This document shows, piece by piece, positions 16,007 to 21,802 of a stretch of DNA of 25,768 nucleotides. The notes beneath the pieces are model-generated. The model had not been told where the DNA came from. It searched no databases and worked only from the letters and a program-made list of their open reading frames with translations. The DNA lies in the NCBI GenBank assembly GCA_012798185.1, contig JAAZNS010000013.1:1-25768 (forward strand), read 5' to 3'. Position 1 is the stretch's first letter. Each line of letters begins with the position of its first letter. The position numbers were made by a program, and so were the translations under genes. The stretch is from Chloroflexota bacterium. Its GTDB lineage: Bacteria; Chloroflexota; Anaerolineae; Anaerolineales; UBA4823.

Positions 16007-16306
16007 TTATACCGACATATTTCGTATTTCTCGATATGCATCGACCAATTTATCGCGGATAGCCACTGCGATACGGAAGTTGATATCCGTTTGTTCAGCA
16101 GCAATAAGAACCGTATGAATATCCACATCTTCGCCTGCCGCCAATTTCTGGATTAAATCATCGCTGTTTTGCTGAGTTTCACTTAAACCGTTTAGAGCAT
16201 CCTGGAATGTTTGAGTAAGCTCTTGTGTAGCGTCGCCTGTTTTCTTTTCCGATGTTTTGCGGTTTATTTCTTGGATTAGCGTCGATTGAATAGGATCAAT
16301 ATTCAT
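16007..16306 (-). CDS. fliE: Flagellar hook-basal body protein FliE
   Basis: A 99-residue protein joining the MS ring to the rod. The C-terminal half (DIHTVLIAAEQTDINFRIAV then RDKLVDAYREIRNMSV) is the strongly conserved FliE region. The N-terminal half includes FQDALNGLSETQQNSDDLIQ. Length is typical. It lies between flgC and fliF, the standard flgC-fliE-fliF order. Only a weak GAGAG precedes the start. Confidence 0.93.
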   Translation of the reverse strand: MNIDPIQSTLIQEINRKTSEKKTGDATQELTQTFQDALNGLSETQQNSDDLIQKLAAGEDVDIHTVLIAAEQTDINFRIAVAIRDKLVDAYREIRNMSV

Positions 16307-16349
16307 AATTGCACTCTCGAATTAACGCGGAAATGTCTGTTTATAAAAC

Positions 16350-16805
16350 TTACCTGCCAATTTCCAAGGCTTTAAGAGCCATCCTCTTTGCAGCCTCTAT
16401 TGAAGACAGGTTGGCTTCATAGGAGCGGGTAGCTGAAAGCATATTAGTCATCTCCACAACCAGATTAACGTTGGGATATTCAACATAGCCTTCTTCGTTG
16501 GCATCGGGGTGTGTAGGGTCGTAAACTAAAGAACCTTCCGATTCGTCGGTTTCGATAGATGCCACCTTAACCCCTGCCATATTGGTACTGGCGTTGTTTG
16601 ATTCACCCCGCAACGATTTAAGCAGCTGAGGTAAAAACTTATTTGAACCCTGTTCGGCAAAAACAACATCTTTCCGTTTGTAAGGCTCCCCCGTCTCCGT
16701 TCGGGTGGTTTCCGCATTGGCGATATTATTGGCGATAATATCCAAACGGAGCCGCTGGGCAGTTAATGCCGATGCTCCAATTCTGAGACTATTCCAAAAG
16801 CTCAT
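16350..16805 (-). CDS. flgC: Flagellar proximal rod protein FlgC
   Basis: A 151-residue rod protein. The N-terminus MSFWNSLRIGASALTAQRLR and the following LDIIANNIANAETTRTETGE are diagnostic, as is PYKRKDVVF. The C-terminus VEMTNMLSATRSYEANLSSI closes the D0 helix pair. I chose ATG 16805, which has an AGAGGAA ribosome binding site; an in-frame ATG 12 codons upstream would place that site inside the gene. It is the first gene of the basal-body operon and would be expected to follow flgB, which is instead downstream at 9542-9943. Confidence 0.95.
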   Translation of the reverse strand: MSFWNSLRIGASALTAQRLRLDIIANNIANAETTRTETGEPYKRKDVVFAEQGSNKFLPQLLKSLRGESNNASTNMAGVKVASIETDESEGSLVYDPTHPDANEEGYVEYPNVNLVVEMTNMLSATRSYEANLSSIEAAKRMALKALEIGR

Positions 16806-16896
16806 AATTGTTTCCTCTTTCTCCGGTTTTCTGTCCCCCATGTTAGCATATTCATTTTTTATTTACAGTAAACATGATATGAAGGAGGTATTAATT

Positions 16897-16910
16897 CCGC
16901 GTGAACGCGG
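16897..16910. other. Small stem-loop in the flgC leader
   Basis: CCGCG and CGCGG enclose a 4-base loop between the candidate flgC promoter and its start codon. There is no U-tract on either strand, so termination is unlikely. Confidence 0.4.
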
Positions 16911-16933
16911 ATTAAAACATAAAAGATTCCCCC

Positions 16934-16961
16934 ATTATCTTTTACCGAATATTTCTGATAA
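16934..16961 (-). promoter_or_regulatory. Candidate housekeeping promoter for the flgC basal-body operon
   Basis: On the minus strand TTATCA (16961-16956), a 16-bp spacer and GATAAT (16939-16934) resemble a sigma-70/sigma-A promoter (4/6 and 5/6). It lies between fliS and flgC, where the early operon should have its own start. No sigma-28 element is seen here, consistent with early-class genes. Confidence 0.35.
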
Positions 16962-16969
16962 CTGCGATT

Positions 16970-17344
16970 TTAAGCAGACCGCCCTAATGAAGCTGCTGTT
17001 GAGTAAGACTGGGTCGCTGGTGCAGGAATTGGCATGTACCTTCGTTCCACGGTTTCCCATGCTTCTCTCAACTCGCGTAATGTTTGTAAAGCAGAGTTAT
17101 AATCTCCTTGGCGGATGCAATCGAGGCACCATTGATAAAGCCGAAATAGACCAACCGCAACATTAGCGTAATCGAAATTGAGTGCATCTTTTAAGACACT
17201 GACTGCCTTGGTTGCGCGTACAAAATCGCCTTTTTCACATGCTGTAATCGCTATATCGTAAGCCATCACGACCAGGTGGATTGGACTGGCACCCAGAACG
17301 TCCTGTTTGCGATATTCATCAGTTCCGTAATCCTGTCTAATCAT
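16970..17344 (-). CDS. fliS: Flagellin export chaperone FliS
   Basis: A 124-residue helical protein. The motif LGASPIHLVVMAYDIAITAC matches the FliS core near residue 20, followed by ALNFDYANVAVGLFRLYQWC, where family members have the typical N-L-Y-xY segment. FliS binds the C-terminus of flagellin and prevents premature polymerisation in the cytoplasm. Length is normal. It is the last gene of the flagellin-fliD-flaG-fliS set. AAGGAG lies nine bases before the ATG. A sigma-28-like -10 is found close upstream. Confidence 0.93.
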   Translation of the reverse strand: MIRQDYGTDEYRKQDVLGASPIHLVVMAYDIAITACEKGDFVRATKAVSVLKDALNFDYANVAVGLFRLYQWCLDCIRQGDYNSALQTLRELREAWETVERRYMPIPAPATQSYSTAASLGRSA

Positions 17345-17386
17345 GTTTTGGCTCCTTTTTTCTCCAATAATATAATCACAATATCA

Positions 17387-17413
17387 ATATCGGCGCGTCG
17401 TCTCAAGACTAAA
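17387..17413 (-). promoter_or_regulatory. Candidate sigma-28 promoter of fliS
   Basis: On the minus strand GCCGATAT (17394-17387) is an exact match to the Bacillus-type sigma-28 -10 element. At an 11-bp spacing the -35 is only TTTAGTCT, half matching TAAAGTTC. The leader to fliS would be about 35 nt. The good -10 and poor -35 suggest a weak promoter. Confidence 0.45.
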
Positions 17414-17445
17414 GTCAGCCAGCATAAAAAATGCCTAAATCTTTA

Positions 17446-17790
17446 TTACGCAAATAGCTGTAAAAGATCACCAGGATTCAGATTCGAAAGCTTTTCAGGT
17501 GGAATTGTCCGCACTACCTCACGTGAATTGCGGTCCAAAATATAAACGGTGACATCATTGGTTGTTTCATCTACTTGAAATTCCAAGGTGAAATCAGCCA
17601 GTGGGTTGACTACCGCAGGTTCTGAATTGGGTTCCTTGGCACTTTTCGCCTCACTTGACCGTGCAGGTTCAACGCCTTCCACATTGAAAGACCTGCCGCT
17701 TGAGGCTTGCACATAAGAAGCCATTCCGGCTTGTGAAGCAGCCAGAGATAGATCAACACTGCTTGCTGGTGATGTTATATTGTCAGACAT
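17446..17790 (-). CDS. flaG: FlaG family protein
   Basis: A 114-residue protein. The C-terminal half (about 65-114) is the FlaG domain: LADFTLEFQVDETTNDVTVY, then ILDRNSREVVRTIPPEKLSN. The N-terminal half is polar and low-complexity. FlaG is thought to influence filament length in several bacteria, but its molecular role is not settled. The gene lies between fliD and fliS. GGAGG stands eight bases before the ATG. The leader carries a near-ideal CsrA hairpin (17810-17829). Confidence 0.9.
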   Translation of the reverse strand: MSDNITSPASSVDLSLAASQAGMASYVQASSGRSFNVEGVEPARSSEAKSAKEPNSEPAVVNPLADFTLEFQVDETTNDVTVYILDRNSREVVRTIPPEKLSNLNPGDLLQLFA

Positions 17791-17809
17791 AGGTTCCCTC
17801 CAATCTCGG

Positions 17810-17829
17810 CTCGAACATCCTTGTTCGAG
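17810..17829 (-). promoter_or_regulatory. Candidate high-affinity CsrA-binding hairpin in the flaG leader
   Basis: In minus-strand RNA CUCGAACA and UGUUCGAG form a perfect 8-bp stem with the loop AGGA. The core GAACAAGGAUGU matches the published CsrA SELEX consensus RUACARGGAUGU at 11 of 12 positions, with GGA in the loop as required. It lies 20-39 bases upstream of the flaG start codon and 28 bases after the fliD stop. It could also slow transcription leaving fliD, but no U-tract follows. Confidence 0.75.
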
Positions 17830-17856
17830 AGCTAAACGGGTAAACCAGAATAAATA

Positions 17857-19644
17857 TTACGCAAATAAATTATAACTGCTCGTCCCAGATATGCTTGCGA
17901 ACATTTGCTGCATATATTGCAAGCTGATCAATTGGGATTGTATTTGAGCATACTGATTATAAAGGTATAGTTCGCGATCTGATAAGTATTCATTCATATC
18001 GTCGATGTCCGAATCAACCTCTGAGATTTCATTATTCAAGTTGATCGTGACATTATCGAGATAATCGCTATCACTACGCACACCAGTGAAAACAGCCAGT
18101 TTTGCATCGATCTGCCCCATCACCTTGTCCATGAGAGCAGTAACATCATCCAGATTAGAGCTCAAGGCAGATTCAAATAAATCGCTGTCACTGATGTTTA
18201 ACTTCAAACTATCGTCGATGGTGATCCCAATTTCACGTAACCGTGAATAAGTGCCATCATTCGAATATTCATTCATGATAATGGAAAATAACTCGCTGCG
18301 TAAATCATTAAAAACATTATCATCGGCTAAAGCGCCGCGAGTGTAAGTCTTTTTTCCCGTATCTTCATCTTCCGATGTAGCGGTAACGCCGGTCTTAGCT
18401 TCCAGGTAGGTTTGAAGATCGTTGAAATAGTTAATAAAATCTTCAACAGCAGTCCGCGCGCTGGTTGTAGTTTCGGTCACTGTGATGGTGGCATCCCTGC
18501 CTTCCGCATCTGCTGCCAGATTGATGGTGATGCCGCTAATGACATCTGATAAGCCGGTATTCTGGCTGCGTTCGATAGCGATATTATTGACATAAAACGT
18601 GGCATTTCTGGCAGCTTGCAGCTCGTTTTTAATTGCATTTTCTTCTGTCAGAATGCCAAGATCTTTCAACACCCGGCCGGCGCCAACATCATAGATTTCG
18701 ACATCATGCCCCAAACCGGTATCTTTTGAAGCCAGGATCAACTGACCGCCAATCACGGTGGCTCTTATACCGTTACCATCTGCTAACTTAGCATCATTGA
18801 TTTTTGCAGCGATTGTTTCCAGACTGTCAGATTCCTTTATTTCGATGGTTGCACCCTGAGCAACATAAGCCACTTCTGAAGCAGGGTTAGGTTCCCCGCC
18901 GCGGCTTTTTTCTATATATAACTCAGAATCAGCCCCAAAGGTGATTGTTAATCCCCTTCCACTGTCATAGACGCCACCGCCGGTGGGAATTGTCTGCCAA
19001 TCGGATGTATATTCATCGCCATCAGAAGCGTCCTTAATGCTGACCGCTTTGCCTTCTTCATCCACCAGACGGAATTCCCACACGCCCTCAGAGATTTCTC
19101 GTGTTTCGACAAAATAGCTGCTGCTGCCAAGCTGCGACTGCCCCGAGGCTACTTCAGCAGTGCCAAAACCGGCAACGGTATCATCTGCAGAAGATACAAG
19201 CGTTGCAGATTTCGCAGCCGCCCCGCCAACCAGTATATTGCCAGAATATCCTAAAGCCTGATTGGTATAAGTTTGCACATCTGAACTGATGCGGTGCTGC
19301 AGCGCCAATGAAATATTGGTGATATTGTAAGTACCTGCGACAGCATTTTTTGAGGCGGAAGCTGTTAGCACTGTTTTGCCGTCATCCACTCCCGATACTT
19401 CGGCAGTACGTCCGGCAATCAGTTTTGCGGCATAGCTTGTACTGGTCAGGTTAAATGCAGCTGTCTGTAAGTCTTTCAGCTTTGTCTTTACATCGCTGTA
19501 TATTGCGCTGCGTACTTTTAGCGTATCCAGTTGACTGGTTAACCGCTCCAACGGTTGTTTTTCAACCGTCATAATATTTTCGATCAACGATGTGAAATAT
19601 GAGCTCAAGCTGCCGGTATAAGAAGTAGAAGAAATGCTTGTCAT
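17857..19644 (-). CDS. fliD: Filament cap protein FliD (HAP2)
   Basis: A 595-residue protein. The N-terminal FliD_N region has SLIENIMTVEKQPLERLTSQ, then VRSAIYSDVKTKLKDLQTAA. The C-terminal FliD_C region has TAVEDFINYFNDLQTYLEAK, LRSELFSIIMNEYSNDGTYS, and a coiled end with QIQSQLISLQYMQQMFASIS. The variable middle (about 120-390) includes Ser/Thr/Gly-rich stretches. FliD caps the filament tip and promotes flagellin folding. It is longer than the usual 450-500 residues because of the middle domain. GAGGCG precedes the ATG. It follows flagellin after a very stable hairpin. Confidence 0.95.
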   Translation of the reverse strand: MTSISSTSYTGSLSSYFTSLIENIMTVEKQPLERLTSQLDTLKVRSAIYSDVKTKLKDLQTAAFNLTSTSYAAKLIAGRTAEVSGVDDGKTVLTASASKNAVAGTYNITNISLALQHRISSDVQTYTNQALGYSGNILVGGAAAKSATLVSSADDTVAGFGTAEVASGQSQLGSSSYFVETREISEGVWEFRLVDEEGKAVSIKDASDGDEYTSDWQTIPTGGGVYDSGRGLTITFGADSELYIEKSRGGEPNPASEVAYVAQGATIEIKESDSLETIAAKINDAKLADGNGIRATVIGGQLILASKDTGLGHDVEIYDVGAGRVLKDLGILTEENAIKNELQAARNATFYVNNIAIERSQNTGLSDVISGITINLAADAEGRDATITVTETTTSARTAVEDFINYFNDLQTYLEAKTGVTATSEDEDTGKKTYTRGALADDNVFNDLRSELFSIIMNEYSNDGTYSRLREIGITIDDSLKLNISDSDLFESALSSNLDDVTALMDKVMGQIDAKLAVFTGVRSDSDYLDNVTINLNNEISEVDSDIDDMNEYLSDRELYLYNQYAQIQSQLISLQYMQQMFASISGTSSYNLFA

Positions 19645-19695
19645 TTTCGTTTCGCCTCAAAATCCTGTGTTTTTCAAATCACTTTTTACGGGCTT

Positions 19696-19724
19696 GTGGG
19701 GGGGCGGTGGATCCGCCCCCCCAC
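19696..19724 (-). terminator. Very stable GC-rich hairpin between flagellin and fliD
   Basis: GTGGGGGGGCGG and its exact complement form a 12-bp stem around a 5-base loop, starting 39 bases after the flagellin stop. The minus-strand RNA has no U-tract after it. It may be a U-less terminator, a partial attenuator lowering fliD relative to flagellin, or a 3' stabiliser of flagellin mRNA. Confidence 0.6.
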
Positions 19725-19762
19725 CTTGTGGGTTAAGTTAGCGAGAGTGTGAAACGCCCGTA

Positions 19763-20671
19763 TTATTTGAAGAGGGATAACAGATATTGCGGTGCCGTAT
19801 TGGCTTGAGCAAGCATTGCGGTAGCGGTCTGTTGTAAGATCAAGTACTTGCTTGCTTCCACCTGCTCTTCTGCCATGTTGGCATTCATGATACGGTTATA
19901 CGCAGATTCAGTGTTGGTGTATTGCACCGTGAGAGCTTCTTCCTTGAAGGTGAGCCGTGCGCTGAATGCACCGATTTGGCTGATACCTGCCTTGACTACA
20001 TTCAAGGCGTTCTCAATTGCCGTAGCTGCATTAGAAGCCAAAGCCGTTGTCGAGCAGTCTAAAGCTGTGTTGGAAAGACCTAAACCAGTTGCATCCAAAG
20101 CTGATGTGTTGGCAGAAAAGCCTTGTCCGGCACTGATGCCAGAAGTAGATTCGGCTGTAAAGGCGAAATCCGATGTGCCGCCTTGGGCTTCTGGACCGGT
20201 GAGGAAGTTCAAACCAGAGGTGCTTCCCGAACCGCCCGCGCCGCTCAGCAAGTAGGTGCTGTTCCATTGAGTCTGATCAACAATGTCGTCGATCTCATCG
20301 CGGTATGCCTGCAGCTGTGATTCGATGGCTGCACGTTCGCTTCCACCAATGGTATCGCCTTTTGCTTCAAGGGCTTTATTGCGCATTTTTACCAGGATAT
20401 CCTGGATTTTCTTCAAGCCACCTTCCATGGTTGACATCAAGTTCTTCGCGTCACCAATGCCGTTGAGGGCGGTTTTAAGACCCTGGGTGCGGACATTAAA
20501 GGTAGTAGCAATGCTCATACCAGCTGGATCGTCGGAAGCTTCATTAATCGCTTTACCGCTTGCCAGTCGAGTCTGATGAATTGCCAGTTGATTGTTGATA
20601 TTGGTTAAAGAATTCAGGGCTTGCAGTGCCCCAATGTTTCCCGCTATGCGGGTGATATCGATTGTAGCCAT
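19763..20671 (-). CDS. fliC: Flagellin
   Basis: A 302-residue filament subunit. The N-terminal D0/D1 region (1-140) includes NINNQLAIHQTRLASGK and INEASDDPAGMSIATTFNVR. The C-terminal D1/D0 region (about 215-302) includes RIMNANMAEEQVEASKYLIL, then QQTATAMLAQANTAPQYLLS. Between them is only a short Gly/Ser/Thr-rich insert (about 143-213), giving candidate O-glycosylation sites. Cys206 is notable because flagellins rarely contain cysteine. The start has GGAGG six bases upstream. It has its own long leader and sigma-28-like promoter, and a glycosyltransferase cluster lies immediately upstream. Confidence 0.96.
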   Translation of the reverse strand: MATIDITRIAGNIGALQALNSLTNINNQLAIHQTRLASGKAINEASDDPAGMSIATTFNVRTQGLKTALNGIGDAKNLMSTMEGGLKKIQDILVKMRNKALEAKGDTIGGSERAAIESQLQAYRDEIDDIVDQTQWNSTYLLSGAGGSGSTSGLNFLTGPEAQGGTSDFAFTAESTSGISAGQGFSANTSALDATGLGLSNTALDCSTTALASNAATAIENALNVVKAGISQIGAFSARLTFKEEALTVQYTNTESAYNRIMNANMAEEQVEASKYLILQQTATAMLAQANTAPQYLLSLFK

Positions 20672-20677
20672 TTCAAA

Positions 20678-20717
20678 CCTCCGTGTTTGTGTTAGGCTTG
20701 GGGGATCCTTCCCCCAA
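20678..20717 (-). promoter_or_regulatory. Flagellin leader with two candidate CsrA sites, one over the Shine-Dalgarno
   Basis: In minus-strand RNA UUGGGGG (20717-20711) and CCCCCAA (20704-20698) form a 7-bp stem with the hexaloop AAGGAU, the ARGGAU core of the CsrA consensus. Twenty-six bases downstream ACGGAGG (20684-20678) is the ribosome binding site and also fits the ANGGA core. A dimer bridging both would block translation, as CsrA does on Bacillus hag mRNA. Confidence 0.7.
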
Positions 20718-20755
20718 TTTAGAATTTGGAATTTGGGTTCAATTTTTTATATTAT

Positions 20756-20786
20756 GGCGTTAGAATGAACCCGTTATTCTGACGCC
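20756..20786. repeat. Inverted repeat in the flagellin upstream region
   Basis: GGCGTTAGAAT (20756-20766) and ATTCTGACGCC (20776-20786) are 11-bp arms around 9 bases with one mismatch. It lies in the long leader downstream of the candidate promoter. The odd pair is T-G on the plus strand and A-C on the minus strand, so it is not optimised for flagellin mRNA; an operator is possible. Confidence 0.5.
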
Positions 20787-20832
20787 AATAAAAACTTGTG
20801 GAATTTATTATGGATTATTTATTTTTTAACGT

Positions 20833-20840
20833 TCACCTCC
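20833..20840 (-). other. Orphan perfect Shine-Dalgarno in the flagellin leader
   Basis: GGAGGTGA on the minus strand is fully complementary to the 3' end of 16S rRNA, but no start codon follows at usable spacing. The only in-frame start is an overlapping GTG giving five codons. It lies about 160 bases before flagellin. Confidence 0.35.
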
Positions 20841-20877
20841 GGCTAACTTACCAGTGATTATCTCTTTTCTATTTGAG

Positions 20878-20903
20878 TTATCGACAAATTCCGCAAAACT
20901 TGA
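20878..20903 (-). promoter_or_regulatory. Candidate sigma-28 promoter of flagellin
   Basis: On the minus strand TCAAGTTT (20903-20896), a 10-bp spacer and GTCGATAA (20885-20878) match the sigma-28 elements at 7/8 each, with the spacer one base short of the usual 11. The start would be near 20871, giving a leader of about 200 nt. It is the best sigma-28 match in the flagellin upstream region. Confidence 0.55.
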
Positions 20904-20961
20904 TGAACTCCCGCATTAATATCGCGTAAATTTTTTTGAGGAATCTCATCGGAATAAACAA

Positions 20962-20992
20962 AAACTCCCGCTTATCACTTAAACGGGAGTTT
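20962..20992 (-). terminator. Rho-independent terminator of the glycan operon
   Basis: AAACTCCCG / CGGGAGTTT form a perfect 9-bp stem with a 13-base loop. Read on the minus strand it is followed by TTTTTGTTTATT. It begins 21 bases after the FGE-like gene stop and separates that operon from flagellin. The rest of the 342-bp gap 20672-21013 holds the flagellin promoter and leader elements listed separately. Confidence 0.88.
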
Positions 20993-21013
20993 AATATTGG
21001 AAAATTAGATCGA

Positions 21014-21802
21014 TCACAGGTCTTTTGCCAGGCGAAATCCCAATGCCGGCGAGGAAAAGTTATGTAAAGCGCTTTCCCGGCAGGTTGATCTGGCTAATTT
21101 ATGACTGTAATACCAAGAACCGCCCCGGATAACAAATTTCCCGCCGCCTTTATCATCTTCCCTGCCATCTTTGGGGTCGTATGGATAAGATTTCAATAAA
21201 CTGCATGTCCATTCCCAAACATTACCCGCCATATCCACCACGCCAAATGGACTATCACCGCTAGGAGAATACTCACCCACCGCAGTGGTGCCGCGCTTTC
21301 CGCTTTCAACTGTATTGCACCGCCATGGGTCAAAATCTTCCCCCCAAGGGTAAAGGCGGGTATCCCCTCCCCGGGCAGCACATTCCCATTCCGCCTCGGT
21401 GGGCAATCGATAATTAGCGTTCAATTGGGTATTCAACCAATCAATATAGGCATGGGCATCAATTTTCGAAACCCCTGTAACCGGATGGTTCGCCTGTCCA
21501 TCAGGATAATGAAAGCCAATCCATTCCCGGGGCACGCGATAACCCGTTAACCAAATGAAAGAGTAATATTCCGCATTGGTAACAGGAGTTCTAGCAAGCT
21601 GAAATGCCTTTAAATGAAATTTGTGCTGAGGCTGCTCGATCATGAACATATCTCGTTCATACCATTCTGTTGCCCACAACTCGGTTCGAACCAAATGATT
21701 AATTTGACTATCGCTGATTCCGATAATATAATCGCCTTCAGGAATCAAAATCATATCTGGGTGCTTTGCTTTTTCGACTTTAATATTGCTTTTTGAGATC
21801 AT
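21014..21802 (-). CDS. FGE-sulfatase (SUMF1-like) domain protein, catalytic cysteines missing
   Basis: A 262-residue protein that is almost entirely an FGE-sulfatase domain. Visible motifs are IPEGDYIIG near the start, LARTPVTNAEYYSF, RLPTEAEWECAARGG, YPWGE, VVDMAGNVWEWT, VIRGGSWYYS and ALGFRLAKD. True formylglycine-generating enzymes have two cysteines shortly after GGS; here those positions are Tyr and Ala, and the only nearby cysteine is Cys241. It is therefore unlikely to make formylglycine, and a binding or other role is expected for this widespread fold. No signal peptide is seen. Its ATG overlaps the preceding glycosyltransferase stop (ATGA), tying it to glycan work. It is the last gene of the operon. 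Confidence 0.85.
   Translation of the reverse strand: MISKSNIKVEKAKHPDMILIPEGDYIIGISDSQINHLVRTELWATEWYERDMFMIEQPQHKFHLKAFQLARTPVTNAEYYSFIWLTGYRVPREWIGFHYPDGQANHPVTGVSKIDAHAYIDWLNTQLNANYRLPTEAEWECAARGGDTRLYPWGEDFDPWRCNTVESGKRGTTAVGEYSPSGDSPFGVVDMAGNVWEWTCSLLKSYPYDPKDGREDDKGGGKFVIRGGSWYYSHKLARSTCRESALHNFSSPALGFRLAKDL

Noticed and set aside
16705..17166. A plus-strand open frame with an apparent GAAGGAGG ribosome binding site before one of its internal ATGs.
   Set aside because: It lies antisense to the 5' end of flgC and the 3' end of fliS, and its protein has no recognisable features; the Shine-Dalgarno-like string falls in the intergenic leader.
20054..20056. Flagellin Cys206 as a formylglycine substrate of the neighbouring FGE-like protein.
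   Set aside because: The surrounding LDCSTTAL lacks the CxPxR motif, and the FGE-like protein lacks the catalytic cysteines.
20819..20836. Five-codon leader peptide (GTG-AAC-GTT-AAA-AAA-stop) upstream of flagellin.
   Set aside because: The GTG overlaps the Shine-Dalgarno itself, leaving no spacing for initiation.
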